Source of the DNA: Megalonaias nervosa
Lineage: Eukaryota > Mollusca > Bivalvia > Unionida > Unionidae
Assembly (NCBI GenBank): GCA_016617855.1
Contig: JAECUM010001162.1
Location: 1 to 64,000 of the forward strand
Direction: 5' to 3'
DNA: 64,000 bases
This document shows, one piece after another, positions 45,555 through 58,284 of the stretch. Numbering within the stretch: the stretch's first letter is position 1; each line of letters opens with the position of its first letter. The notes under the pieces were generated by a model. That model did not search any database and was not told the DNA's origin. It saw nothing but the letters and a program-made list of their open reading frames with translations. Both the position numbers and the translations under genes were made by a program.

Positions 45555-47925
45555 TTACAGAGGGTGACTCATTTAGTCAAGGACTATTCTTCCTTGAGGC
45601 CCTCTGAAGACGAGTATAACAATGTGCATTATATGAAAGATAACATTAATTACTGTTCATTTTAATGTGTTTAGTATTAAAATACTAAATTCCATTATAA
45701 TCTATTAGAAATACATAATATTCATGATATCTCTTCTTAAATACTCAACTTTTTTCAGCAGAATTTACATGTCATGGAAGCTTATTCAACTGAAGTGAAC
45801 CAGAGTATTGGAAGCTTTATTAAATTGCTCTGTTCTTGGTTTGGGGCTCAAAAGTCTCCATGCGACATTGATCTCAACTGGTACTGTGTTGAAAAAGGCC
45901 TGAATGAATCCTGATGATACTATGGTGTAGTTCCATGTAGACATTTATATACAAGAACTGCCTTATGAAAATCTACCCTTTCATTTATTGTGAACCATTT
46001 TAGTTCTGTAAACAATGCTTTTGATGGATGATCAATAGCTGCATCTAAAATACTGTGAGCTGCCCATTTCTGAAGTTTATAAATCCTGTCAAGCTGAGAA
46101 ATGGCACAGTTTCCCCATACAGCTGAATAGTAATCAATTTTTGGAATTATATATCAATTGTAGTATAGATTGCGAGCTTATAAAATATTTCTTGATTTGG
46201 CTGAGTAGGTTGATTCTGGATGACAATGTTTTACAAAGCTTTTTAATATGGTCATCTCACTGTAAATTATTACCTACAGACACACCTACAAGCTTTTCAT
46301 GCTTGACAGTTTCTAAAGGATGATGGTTTATTGAAAGAGATAGTTCTGGGTTCCCTGACATGTGTAGCTTTTGTGACGTCCCCAAAATCATACATTTTAT
46401 TTTACCTTCATTAATTACCATCCTATTTTGCTGTGCCCAATTTTGAACTCTAAATAAGGTCTGATTCTGAAATTTTTTGGATAACTTCAGTGTCAGAAAT
46501 AGATATATACACGGCTGCATCATCTGCAAACAAATCTGTATTTGTGTATTCATTATTTAATGGTAGTTAGTTTACACAGATAAGAAAGAGGAGAGGACAT
46601 AAAACTGAGCCTTGAGGGACCCCTGAATGAACAGTGCGAGTTTGAGAGCTAATATTGCCAATGCTTACTTGTTGTTACCCTTGGTTTAGGTATGATCTAA
46701 ACCAGTTTAAAGAAGGATTGTCAAACTTGTAACAGTTCAGCTTTTGTAGCTGAATTTCTTGATCAATGAGATCAAACGCTTTCTTGAAGTCACAGAAAAT
46801 AATCCCAGTCACAGAACCATTATCTGTTTCTTGTAGCCAAAGATCTGTTAATTTGATATGTTCTGTTTGGCATGAGTGGTACCTTCTAAATCCTGTTTAT
46901 GCCTTAGGAAATAGAGAGTTAAGTTTAAAAAAATTCATCGACCTGCATAGCTACTTGCTTTTCAAATAATTCTGATAATATAGGTAGAATGGATATTGGT
47001 CTGTAATTCCCAGGATCGTCCTTTTCTCCTTTCTTAAAGATAGATGTAACCTTTGCACATTTCAAGCTATCTGGAAAATTACCACTAGTTATACTAAAGT
47101 TTATAATATGTGTTTAAATGACTTTGTTATTACTGGTGCAGCCATTTTAAGAATCTGCAAACCAATATCATCCAAACCTGAGGATTTATTAATACTCAGC
47201 TTACTGAGCATTTTTAACACATCAGCTTCACTAACATTAACTACTGAAATTTATTTACCATTTATTTTAGCCATTAGAAGAGCATTAAGTTCAATTGGAA
47301 TGTTAGTCTGGTTCTGAATACACTTACTGGAGAAGCTTGTGAAGACATTATTGCACATTTCAGCAATGTCTTCTTGTTGTTGTTGTTGTTATAGGGTTTA
47401 ACGCCATTTTTCAGCACAAGATAGGCTATACATGGCGGCCAGTATTAATGGTAGAGGAAGAACCCTGGAAAACCCCGGGAAGAACCACCAACCCACGAGA
47501 AGCTACTGGCAGGCTTTCTCACGCACCCACATTAGCCGAGCCTGGACTCGAACTCACGCAGACAGAGGTGAGATGGCAGTGATCCATAATGATCAGCGCT
47601 TTAGACCACTCGGCCACTCAGGGCCCCGCAATGTCTTGTACAGATGTTGCTATGTCATCACTTTGTGTAAGTCCAGGGTGAAAACAACTGTTCTGGGGTC
47701 AATTCACCTCTTTCAGATGCTTCCACAATGTCTTGGTATTCTTACTTTCATCAATAGCCTGTTTATATTATTCTTCTTTTACCTTATCTATGAGGTGCTT
47801 AGCTTTATTCCTCCATTTTCTATAGTTTTTCATGTCTTTTTCTTGTGGAAATTATCTCTTAGGTCCCTAGCCTCATTGATCTCAGGGATAATCCACTTGG
47901 GTGTAGCTTGGTGTTTGTCTCTGAC
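45555..47925 (-). mobile_element. Decayed non-LTR retrotransposon (CR1/Jockey-type) with RT domain
   Basis: On the minus strand, in order: a pre-RT region (TPKWIIPEINEARDLRDNF, then KHLIDKVKEEYNKQAIDESK), NKSSGLDDIGLQILKMAAPV, the RT entry FKKGEKDDPGNYRPISILP, FCDFKKAFDLIDQE (46771-46791), GVPQGSVL with G changed to C next to it (46602-46626), catalytic FADDAAVY (46507-46530), NRMVINEGKIKCMILGTSQK, and the post-RT DYYSAVWGNCAISQLDRIYK then ELKWFTINERVDFHKAVLVY. The 3' UTR carries GGGCCTCAAGGAAGAATAGT and an AATAAA. Multiple stops and frameshifts break it, no endonuclease domain is visible (5' truncated), and a SINE lies at 47373-47627. The clade call rests on motif style; RTE-like alternatives are less likely. 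Confidence 0.9.
47373..47627 (-). mobile_element. SINE family 1, copy 5, nested in the LINE
   Basis: Full-length minus-strand copy with a (CAA)n tail (TTGTTGTTGTTGTTG on the plus strand) and head GGGGCCCTGAGTGGCCGAGT. The exact 10-bp duplication GCAATGTCTT at 47363-47372 and 47628-47637 is LINE sequence, so the SINE inserted after the LINE. Confidence 0.96.
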
Positions 47926-47929
47926 CCTT

Positions 47930-48075
47930 GACAGGCCCCTTTCTTACCCCTCACAATGACAGACCCCTTTTCACCCCTCACAATCACAGACCCCTTTTTT
48001 ACCCCTCACAATAACAGACCCCTTCCCTTTCTTACCCCTCACAATGACATACCCCATTTTCATCCCTCACAAGTC
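47930..48075. repeat. 25-27-bp tandem array next to LINE 5' end
   Basis: Four to five copies of ACCCCTCACAATGACAGACC plus CCTTTT, some with expanded T or CCCTTT. It abuts the point where LINE similarity stops. Confidence 0.9.
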
Positions 48076-48576
48076 ATGACACTGTTCTTCTCAATGCAGA
48101 TGGCCTTAGGTCACAATTAATAGTTCCGGTTCAGTAGCCACGAATGTAGTCCCAGTCTATTTTTAGATCATTTTTTCCTGTCTCCGTTTGGTGGTGATAC
48201 AAGAGTTAGATTTAGGCATTCTTGGTAAGGATTTAAAGGCAATTGTTTATTCTTTAGAATATGAGCTTATGGTGTGGTTGTCTGTGTGTATTTCGGCGAC
48301 AGTGCACAGTGAGTAATAAGGCCTTGGTGATGATCTGGAAGTGAAATCTGTGTTCCACTGCATGGTGTTTTGTTTACAATTCAGCCTCTCAAAAAATGCA
48401 GGTCAACCCATGACAAGAACTTCACCGTAAAGTCATCTTTGAAGGTATTTTAGATTAACATATGATTTGTATTGATTGTCACACAGTGGAAAGTTCAGTA
48501 CTGAGAAACAAATGTAGAGAATATATAGTAAAATTAATTGTGTTGTATGCCCAGATATAACCAAGAACCAACACAG
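48076..48576. other. No recognised feature
   Basis: Could include further 5' LINE sequence, but I could not read a domain in any frame. Confidence 0.4.
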
Positions 48577-48675
48577 ATAATGTGACATCATCAATACAAC
48601 TGATATTCTGACATCATCAACACCACTGATATTCTGACATCATCAACACTACTGATATTATGACATCATCATCAT
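48577..48675. repeat. 26-bp x4 tandem array
   Basis: Copies of GACATCATCAACACCACTGA plus TATTCT, ending in a CAT trinucleotide run. Confidence 0.9.
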
Positions 48676-49267
48676 CATCAGACTTATACAATCTTTAATC
48701 AAGAAATAAATTTTGCTTACCAATACTCTACAAATGTGTTTTTGCACTTGTTGCAGATGCAGTTATATTTTATCATAAATTCAATTCTGACATTTTATAC
48801 ATTTCTGCAATTCATTTAGAACGCATGCATAAAAGCTACAGTAATCATCTCCCTTTAAACAATCAAAATTGGGAAACCCAACTTCAGTAAATGCATTTTA
48901 TTTTTTTGTTCCAAAAATGAAAACAAAACAATTGATGCAATAAATAAATCAAAATGCATTTGAGATTACAGGCAAACAAATGAGATGACATACGAAATAC
49001 AAATTTGAATAAAATGCTAACAGAACACAAACTAAATGCAAACAGAAAGTAATTGAAATGTAAATGAAATGCGAATTTGATAAAATTACCCATTTTTTGG
49101 GTCTGTACCACCAATATACATAAACATAAGCTTACCTTCCTTATAGTTTGATGTAAACAAGAATAATTTTGTCACAACTTCTGAAAACAAACATTTGATA
49201 TTTCCCTGCTTGCATGTATCTATCTGATCCTTTTCCCACCTGTTTTCCTAACTTGATGGAATAACGT
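48676..49267. other. No recognised feature
   Basis: A loose repetition of AAATGCAAA/AAATGAAAT motifs around 48955-49080; nothing coding. Confidence 0.45.
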
Positions 49268-49478
49268 GTACCATATATACTCACATAAAAGTTTAAACAA
49301 CAGAGACTCAAAACTGCAGGCACATAACAAGACAGCTCATCTGGGTCTTACAGTTCATTTAGACTATTAGTAAACAAACAATACAGTCCCTGATCTGCCA
49401 GCACAATGTCACATCAGTGTCTTTATTTACAGCTAGACATGACTTACATGTGAGTATATACAATATGACCTGATGTGA
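49268..49478. mobile_element. Hairpin MITE, copy 5
   Basis: The left end ACCATATATACTCACATAAA mirrors the right end ACTTACATGTGAGTATATAC. Inner elements CAGTCCCTGATCTGCCAGC and CTCATCTGGGTCTTACAG are diverged forms of the family hairpins. Confidence 0.72.
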
Positions 49479-50429
49479 CATGCAAATTTAACACCTGAAC
49501 CTTGCCATGCTGGGCTTGTAAACCCTGAGGTTGTATACAACCATAGGCAAGTTACTTTTAATTCTTATGACAAGGAATTTAACACCTAGAACTTACCGCT
49601 ATAGCTGAAGAAAATGAAATATATACAAGTTAACTTCTATTCTGATCAGAGATACTGTAAATAATAATGTTTTCAAAAATATACACTAAATAATAGTACA
49701 CACCATTGGCAAGGTATTATTTGGTATGGAGTTGCAAGCTGATCTCCCTGATACTATATCTGCTGTTAGTTCCCATCACACAACAATGACAGGAAATATG
49801 TGCCAGCACACACCCCCACACAAGAGATAATATGACTACTATTAGTCCAAGGTACATACAGTCAAACAGATATGGAATAAGCTCAGTTAATAAATCAGTA
49901 ACAGTCCAAATTCTGAGACACATCAATATAAATTGTGATAATTCAGTTCTTCTTCATACCAGAAACACATTAATATAAATTGTCATTATTCAGGGGGATT
50001 TTTTACATTGGAAAATTGTAGAGCTTGCTGTTCTAAATCATTTTAGTTCTCCCAAAGTACTGTAGTTATTCTAATAAATGTCTGGGGGGCTGTGCAGTTT
50101 CCAAAGGGGGGAGGGGTGTTACATACCATACATCACAGTTTGAAAACAAATAAGTAAATTAAGTTGTTTTGATATTTCTCTAAGTCACTGGATTACTCAC
50201 GTACTGTTTTAATTATCTGGACATACCATAATGGATCTACATGGATCTATATGCCTTGACAAGTTAAGAATTTTTGGTGGAAAAAAGGATGGGTAATGTT
50301 TTTTATTTGTAGGGGGGCTTCAGTTACAATAACTATGGTAGGTGGTCATTATTGTTTTCTTTTTGTTGTAATTTTAAAGAAAATTAGGCTAAGATAACAG
50401 TACAGTGCACAAACCAATTTTTTTCTTTT
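49479..50429. other. No recognised feature
   Basis: About 950 bp of AT-rich sequence with G-rich patches near 50082 and 50105. Confidence 0.45.
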
Positions 50430-50640
50430 ACATCACTGGCTGCCTACTCATCACTGGCTGCCTACTTATCACAGGCTGCCTATTCATCACAGGCTGCCTA
50501 CTCATCACAGGCCGCATACTTATCACAGGCTGCCTACTTATCACAGGCTGGCAACCCATCACTGGCTGCCTACTTATCACAGGCTGCCTATTCATCACTG
50601 GCTCCCTACTCATCACCGGCTGCCTACCCATGACAGTTGG
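50430..50640. repeat. 18-bp tandem array
   Basis: About eleven copies of TCACAGGCTGCCTACTCA with CTGG and TTATC variants. 18 bp is divisible by three, hence open frames of about 70-80 codons on both strands. Confidence 0.95.
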
Positions 50641-50863
50641 AGCTGATCACACTTGATTTAAAATCAAATTATACAAGATGAAAAGAATTAGTACGTATTA
50701 GAGTTAATAGCACAACAACACAAGAGCAACTATAATGTGAAAGGACAAACAATGTTTACAAATAAAAACACATTTCTGTATGCAGTGCCAAATACTACAG
50801 TTGTCACCTTCCTGAAACAACACCTTCCCATAGGCAGATAGGTACAACCTGTCCCATCCATTT

Positions 50864-50867
<4 letters not shown>

Positions 50868-50929
<62 letters not shown>
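50868..50929. repeat. (TA)n microsatellite
   Basis: About 31 uninterrupted TA dinucleotides followed by a T run. Confidence 0.97.
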
Positions 50930-50935
<6 letters not shown>

Positions 50936-50984
50936 TTGTTTCTTTCCCACTAGATGGCTGGAATTGAGAGGTTATACTGTACAG

Positions 50985-51300
50985 TGGCCCATTTCAACGT
51001 ACCTCTGTATAACACAAACCCTGATGTAACGTGTATAGTCATGGATCTTATTGTGGGAGTTATTTTTTCTATGCAATGTACCTTTGTATAACATAAACCT
51101 GGATATAACACAAGTAGAATCATGGATCCCATTGTGTGAGTTATTTTTTTCTATGCAATTTACCTCTGTATAACATAAACCTGGATATAAGATGGGTATA
51201 GTCATTGATCCCATTGTAGAAATTACTTTTTCCATACAATGTACCTCATTATAACACAAACCCTAATATAACATGGGTATCACCATGGATCCCATTGTAC
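50985..51300. repeat. About 85-bp x4 tandem repeat
   Basis: Copies of CAATGTACCTCTGTATAACA, TAAACCTGGATATAACACGG, TATAGTCATGGATCCCATTG and GAGTTATTTTT. The phrase ACCTC(T)GTATAAC resembles the ends of pogo/Tigger-type elements, but no paired terminal repeat was found. Confidence 0.85.
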
Positions 51301-51589
51301 CAGTTATATTTTTCCAAATAGTGAACATCAGTATACATTACCAGTACCACAATACACTGTTATGTTGTCCCTGAACAGAATAATAATATGTGAATACCAT
51401 AGCTATTGTGTATCTAACAGAAAGATAAGCAAAATAACATTATTTTTCATAACAAATGACATTTCATTAATTTAATACAGCAGTAAAGAAATATGTTTTT
51501 ATAAATAGATACCTTATTTCTTGTATGATAGAGACAAAGCTATTCTTCTCTTCTAAGAAATGTCGAGTAGATTGGGTTGTGGGAAGGAG

Positions 51590-51730
51590 AGGGTTTATTA
51601 ATTAAAGCTTACATGATTTACTGGGGTTGTAAAATAGTTATTATTCAAACTTACATAATTTATCTGGGTTTTTCAATAATTATTAATAAAAACATGATTT
51701 ATCAGGGTTTATTTATTATTCAAAATTCAC
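51590..51730. repeat. Short degenerate repeat, about 58-bp unit
   Basis: Two to three copies of TTACATGATTTACTGGGGTT with TTATTATTCAAA. Confidence 0.55.
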
Positions 51731-52179
51731 CTCTTACTCCTTATAAAGTGTCCATGACAGCATCTTAAAAATAAATGTCTTGGGATGCTGGTATTTGTGT
51801 TTATAAGTTTAACTGTTAATAATATTAATCATCTATGTTATGACCCTATACCAGTATTTACCTCTGACAATAACAAAGGGCATCACTGAATGACACTGAC
51901 CTTTATGACAGCCACATAAAAAATGTGCCTCAAGCAAACTTAAATTGACCCTGTTGGAGCTAGCTGGAGTAAATCCTGTCCACAACTATTTTTAAAATAT
52001 AGTGGTATGTTGACCAGGATTGTACAAAGACCTTGCCTTCCTTAACTTGTAGATTGTATGATGACAACTTGAGAAATAAACAAAAATTCCATGAATCAAA
52101 ATCCAACAATTAAAACTCAACTGTATGCAAACATTCAAGTTTATTTTTTATGACTTTCATCAATCCATCTCAATTCTAT
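51731..52179. other. No recognised feature
   Basis: Nothing coding or repetitive recognised. Confidence 0.45.
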
Positions 52180-52880
52180 TCCTATCATATTAGGTTTATT
52201 TCTTCCATCTTCATCTTATTATATTAGGTTTACTTCTATCATTGTCATCCCATCATATCTGGTTTATTTCTACCAGTCATCCCATCAAATCAGGTTTATT
52301 TCTATCATTGTCATCCCATCATATTAGATTTATTTCTACCACTGTCATCCCATCATATTAGGATAATTTCTACCATTGTCATCCCATTATATCAGGTTTA
52401 TTTCTATCATTGTCATCCCATTATATTAGGTTTATTTCTATCATTGTCATCCCATCATATTAGGTGTATTTCTATCATTGTCATCCCATCATATCAGGTT
52501 TTTTTTATCATTGTCATCCCATCATATTAGGTTTATTTCTATCATTGTCATCCCATCATATCAGGTTTATTTCTATCCTTGTCATCCCATCATATTAGGT
52601 TTATTTCTATCATTGTCATCCCATCATATCAGGTTTATTTCTATCATTGTTATCCCATTATATTAGGTTTATTTCTATCATTGTCATCCCATCATATCAG
52701 TTTATTTCTATCATTGTCATCCCATCATATTAGATTTATTTCTACCACTGTCATCCCTTCATATTAGGATACTTTCTATCATTGTCATCCCATCATATTA
52801 GCTTTATTTCTATCATTGTCATCCCATCATATTAGGTTTATTTCTATCATTGTCATCCCATCAGATTAGGTTTACTTCTA
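52180..52880. repeat. 34-bp tandem array (about 20 copies)
   Basis: The unit is TTTATTTCTATCATTGTCAT plus CCCATCATATTAGG, with a TATCAGG/TATTAGG alternation suggesting two-unit subfamilies. Confidence 0.95.
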
Positions 52881-52889
52881 TGAAGATCA

Positions 52890-53330
52890 TCTGTTCAGTA
52901 TTAAGATTTTCAAGACTGCTTCTTTAACTGCCATCCTAAATGTCCGATTGCAGCACGACCATTTCATATATGCTCAACAAAACAACAAGTCTTTTAGCTG
53001 AATCCCAAAGTCACTCAAGGCAATTTCCATTTAGAAGAAGCTAAACATGACCACAATAATAACCATGATGGGGATAAAATCAGCACCATTTTTGATTTTA
53101 GTGCAAAAAAAATGTCAGTATGACCATCTTTTTCCACAGAAGTAGCAATGAGATTTTCAAGATAACCACCCTGGTGTTCATTTTTGATGTTTAATGGGCA
53201 CCATTTTTGTTTATGACCAACTAGACATGGATGAATGTGTGTAAAGCTTCATGGCAATTCACCCACTGGAGTAGCAATAACTTGCTTGTGCTAATGGACG
53301 GATGATGGATGGATGGATTGATGACAAGTC
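52890..53330 (+). mobile_element. GGCCAC interspersed family, copy with 3' end
   Basis: AAGATTTTCAAGACTGC, GAAGAAGCTAAACATGACCA, GAGATTTTCAAGATAACCAC, GGGCACCATTTTTGTTTATG, GAATGTGTGTAAAGCTTCAT, GGACGGATGATGGATGG and terminal CTGTGACCAGTAGAGCTAAA follow the family order. The terminus grades without a break into the next array. Confidence 0.75.
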
Positions 53331-53605
53331 TGTGACCAGTAGAGCTAAAGATGGCAAGTATGTGACCAGTACAGCTAAAGATGACAAGTCTGTGACCAGC
53401 AGAGTTAAACAGTACATGTCTGTGATCAGTAGAGCTAAACATTACAAGTCTGTGACCAGCTGAGTTAAACATTACATGTCTATGACCAGTAGAGTTAAAT
53501 ATATTACATGTCTATGACCAGTAGAGTTAAACAATTACATGCTTGTGACAAGTACAGCTAAACATTACAAGTCTCTGACCAGTACAGCTAAACATGACAA
53601 GAAAA
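53331..53605. repeat. 30-bp array built from the element terminus
   Basis: About nine copies of GTCTGTGACCAGTAGAGCTA plus AACATTACAA. The first 22 bases of the unit are the 3' terminus of the preceding interspersed element. Confidence 0.93.
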
Positions 53606-54044
53606 GCTTACTGCAGATTCTGTCACAAATCAGCAAACATTGTGCACAATCCCCAATTTGCAGAACAATGCACAGGTTTGTTAATTATGAAACTCAATAC
53701 TGAGGTATATATTATCCTCAAACCCCTGGTGCACCTGTTCAGGTATATCACTCAAATTATCTACTAGTGGGTAAACAACTAGAAGACAAACTAAAGGTCA
53801 GATATGACTGATGTGTCCCGTATGGAAATCTGAATGTGGAGCAATAAAAATTTATACCACTATAACTGTACAGCATTATATTGCCAAAACTTCATTAATT
53901 ACCCAGCTCAATTAATTATAAAATTCCATTCCATGCAAAATGGTGTGACATGCAATTGTCATTTGTTGTATTTATAAATTCTCTGCAATTGCACAATGGT
54001 CTATTTTTTTAATGTAACGTTCATGATCTTGGCATAGTATGAAA
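53606..54044. other. No recognised feature
   Basis: No repeat or exon recognised. Confidence 0.45.
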
Positions 54045-55270
54045 TAGTGGTTATCAATCTAATTTACCCTGGCCTACAATGCATGTAATAGTGATTATCA
54101 ATCTGATTTACCCAGTGGCCTATAATGCATGTAATAGTAATTATCAATTTAATTTACCCAGTGGCCTATAATGTACATAATAGTGATTATTAATCTAATT
54201 TACCCTGGCCTATACAACATGCAATAGTGATTATCAATCTGATTTACCCAGAGGCCTATAATGCATGTAACAGTGCTTATCAATCTAATTTACCCTGGCC
54301 TATCATGCATGTAATAGTATTTATCAATCTAATTTATCCTGACCTATAAAGCATGTAATAGTGATTATCAATCTAATTTACCCTGGCCTATCATGCATGT
54401 AATAGTATTTATCAATCTAATTTATCCTGACCTATAAAGCATGTAATAGTGATTATCAAACTAATTTAGCCTGGCCTATAATGCATGTAATAGTGATTAT
54501 CAATCTAATTTACCCAGTGGTCTATAATGCCTGTAATAGTGATTATCAATCTAATTTACCCTGGCCTATAATGCATGTAATAGTATTTACCAATCTAATT
54601 TAGCCTGGCCTATAATATAATGCATGTAATAGTATTTATCAATCTAATTTATCCTGGCCTATAATGCATGTAATAGTGATTATCTAATTTACTCTGGCCT
54701 ATAAAGCATGCAATCATGATTATCAATCTAATTTACCCTGGCCTATAATGCATGTAATAGTAATTATCAATCTAATTTACCCTGGCCTATAAAGCATGTA
54801 ATCATGATTATCAATCTAATTTACCCTGGCCTATACAACATGTAATAGTGATTATCTAATTTACTCTGGCCTATAAAGCATGCAATCATGATTATCAATC
54901 TAATTTACCCTGGCCTATACAGCATGTAATCGTGATTATCAATTTAATTTACCCTGGCCTATACAGCATGTAATAGTGATTATCTAATTTACCCTGGCCT
55001 TTATAGCATGTAATATTGATCATAATGTAACATACTATAATCAGTGTAGAATGTAATAATGATGATAAATCTAATATACTGTGGCCTATGTAGTGTGCAT
55101 AAAATATTGATCAATTAATATACCACTGTGAATGTAGCATGTAATAATGATCATAAATTTAATATGCCCTGGTTTATGTAACAGTCATGATCATAAATTG
55201 AAAATAGCATGGTCTATGTAATAGTGACTATCAATTAAAGTTGTCATGATCTATGTACTATTTATTTAAC
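54045..55270. repeat. 44-bp tandem array (about 24 copies)
   Basis: The unit is GCATGTAATAGTGATTATCA, ATCTAATTTACCCTGGCCTA, TAAT. Variants with CAGTGGCC and AAAGCATG alternate, one two-unit block (TATTTATCAATCTAATTTAT then CCTGACC) is repeated, and from about 55010 the copies decay. Confidence 0.95.
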
Positions 55271-55449
55271 AGTGATCAATCTAATATAAAAGACAAATAC
55301 TGATAAATGCTGGTGAAGCATACATTACAAAATTATTCTTTTTTAATACAAGTAACAATAAGATACATGCCTAGCCTCTTCAAGGACTGATTCCAAACTG
55401 CAAACAGTCAAAAGAATAAGTAAAATGATAATGGAATTCAATCCAAAAA

Positions 55450-55632
55450 TGTAATACAATCACTTGATCTGCAACTGCAAAATGCACCAGCTGAGCTAGG
55501 TCTATGCAGTTTGTCAGGAGTAAACAGCAGAACACATTTAACAAAGAACCTAATCTGCTGGTGTTTTGTGATGGCAGATCTGGGTCTGTGTTATCTGTGC
55601 TTGGACTCAATGTATAAGCATCTATATATGGC
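55450..55632. mobile_element. Hairpin MITE, copy 6
   Basis: AGCTGAGCTAGGTCTATGCA, AACCTAATCTGCTGGTG and GGCAGATCTGGGTCTGTG keep the inner hairpins; the right end TGTATAAGCATCTATATATG is recognisable, the left end is not. A TA microsatellite follows. Confidence 0.65.
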
Positions 55633-55639
55633 AATTCTG

Positions 55640-55663
55640 AATATATATATATATATATAATTC

Positions 55664-55718
<55 letters not shown>
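55640..55718. repeat. (TA)n microsatellites
   Basis: Two TA runs separated by a repeated AATTCTGAA, the second about 25 units long. Confidence 0.95.
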
Positions 55719-55720
<2 letters not shown>

Positions 55721-56214
55721 TTAAGTCACAGCCATATATTCCAGCAATGAAATTTTATTTTAAATTAAAATATACAGTATAATCATTGACAGACACATTC
55801 TGTCTTCAACAGAACCATTCAAATGAAGTCCATACATTATGGTTTTAAACTCTAATCCAAAACAAGCTCCAACAAACTATATCCATTTGCTGGGAAACCA
55901 ATAAATGTTACAGACACGTATATCAATATAATAAGCATGTCTTTATGTAATCATTTCTTATGCCTGAACTCAAAATGCTTTCAAACAATCAGATGCCGCA
56001 TCAAGAAAAACATAAAAGTAATTCAAGTAAAGCAATTTTATCAACTTTTCCTGTGTATTTACATTCAAAAGACTTCCAATGATTGAATTCTTAACATGCC
56101 TAGCTACCGGCTTTGCAAAGACAGAAAGATCTGAAAAGCTGATATTTCATAAATCTGTTATCAAGTAATATTACTCCACATTGGTCCATCCATATAACAA
56201 AATTAAAATAAGCT
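55719..56214. other. No recognised feature
   Basis: No exon, array or mobile element recognised. Confidence 0.45.
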
Positions 56215-56470
56215 TCCTTCATCTCTCAATATGTCTGAAGCACTGAACAAAAGAAGAGTCCCAGGGTGGGAATGACCTCTTCATCTCTCAATATGACTGA
56301 AGCACTGAACAAAAGAATAGTCCCAGTATGGGAATGACACTCTTCATCTCTCAATATGACTGAAGCACTGAACAAAAGAATAGTCCCAGTATGGGAATGA
56401 CACTCTTCATCTCTCAATATGACTGAAGCACTGAAAAAAAGAAGAGTCCCAGTATAGGAATGACACTCTT
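56215..56470. repeat. About 63-bp x4 tandem array
   Basis: Four close copies of TTCATCTCTCAATATGACTG, AAGCACTGAACAAAAGAATA, GTCCCAGTATGGGAATGACA, CTC. Confidence 0.95.
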
Positions 56471-58284
56471 CTGCTGGACACATATTTCATAGCTTTTTCT
56501 CCATATGTTATTGTCATCATACAGTTTAAATTGTGTATCATTTATACTGACTGAAAACCTGGTAAGTTGATAAGTATGTTAACAAGGTTAGGTTTTTATG
56601 ACTTTCTCACCAAGTCTAGTCATGAATTCAGAAGATTGTAGATTTATGTAACTTCAAAGTTTAACAAATTACTACCTGGCAAGAAAAGTAAATATTTGCC
56701 AAATCTGAAATTAATGTAGTATTAAAAAAAAATGGATAAAAACAATCCATACCCCCAAAAATGGTTGAGACCAAACTGTGCACTCATGAACTAAAAACTC
56801 AGTGCACATTCAAAAACGGGATGTGTGTGTGTGTGTGTGTGTGTGTAAAGCAGTATGATCTGAAGAAGAAAAAAAAAACAACACATTGAAACTGAGATCT
56901 CTGACAAAATGGGGATATGAAGGACACCAATAACAATGTCATGTGCTTTGATTCACCAAACAGATTACAGCTGTTACAAAAGTGAAAAACTTCATTTGAA
57001 ACAAATTGTTTTAATGATAACATGAAATGCAATATTTATCCTGATAGGTTACTAAAGATTTGTAGATCAGAAATTCTAAAAGAGTTGCAAAATATGAACC
57101 TTTATAGTGCCTGATGAATCTATTTATAAATCAAACTGGCTATGAAAGCAATATGTAATAAATAACTTTCTGGAAAATATTAAATCCATACTGTCAAATC
57201 TATTGCATGTAAATTAGTTTACTCTTTATCCAGCTAAGGGTCTTAGAGAATTCACGCAAATCAAACACGGCATTTTGCACACTTAACTACTCAAATAAAT
57301 GAAGCATCCATGGATCTGACCTAAATTTAACAACCTTTCTTTTCTTGTCACTGGTCGACACTATTTATTGCCAAAAATAATAGCAACCGTTGTCGTGACA
57401 GGAAGCAGGAAAGTCATTTTTTCATATTAAACGCAAAAAATCAATAATCACATTATGACCAACATCACCAAAAGCACAACCATGCCTTGATTGTTCGTAA
57501 TTATACTTTACATTAACAATACATTAGACTCAAAAGTAAATACTTCTGCCAGAAATTTTTATTACATTTTTAACTATAAAACACTAGGCAACAGAAATTT
57601 GTGTCAGATGTCTAACTGTGAAACAATACATATCAGGTATTTACACACTTAAGAAAGCTTTAAACAAGTTATCATTTCTGAGTGTGAGAGGAAAAAAACC
57701 CATTAATTTACCTAAACAGTAGTATGTATTTCTGAAGAGAAGTGGGTCAAGTCAAATCAATAACATAGAGACAAACAGCTATATATACAATTGTATATTT
57801 CTAATAAATATGAATGTATGCAAGATGTCAATTCTTTCATTAAATTCTATATAATTGTATATAATGCTTTGTTATTAAGGCCATTTGGATACAAAGTATC
57901 AAAATGATGACACCAGTAACTTTCTTTAATCAGTCTCCCCATTCACAATATCAATCAGTTTGAAAGTAAAATTATGTGAAGAATGACTATTTGTATTGAA
58001 ATGTATTGTAACATTTGAGGAGAACAGAGGATCCATAAAAATAATTTAAATGAAAATGGTAGTTATGTGTTTGTCCAACCTGCTGCATGTTACATTTTTT
58101 CAGGTTATCAAATAAGTTACATGTCAATAAGCAAAAAGAGGGGAAAATTACAATTAACTCTCTGTTAAGTTCAATAAATGTTTATCCTCAGACAGACAAA
58201 CAAAATGACAGACAAAAATGTAATACCTGAAAGAGCATGCACTTCTTATCTAAAGTTTGCAACAATTTATGAATAAAAAACCTC
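56471..58284. other. No recognised gene; one short GT tract
   Basis: A (GT)n run at 56822-56846 and otherwise AT-rich unique-looking sequence. No exon with splice sites was found. Confidence 0.45.

Noticed and set aside
46257..46553. A stand-alone 98-codon minus-strand gene
   Set aside because: It is part of the reverse transcriptase of the decayed LINE (contains the frame-shifted continuation of FADDAAVY).
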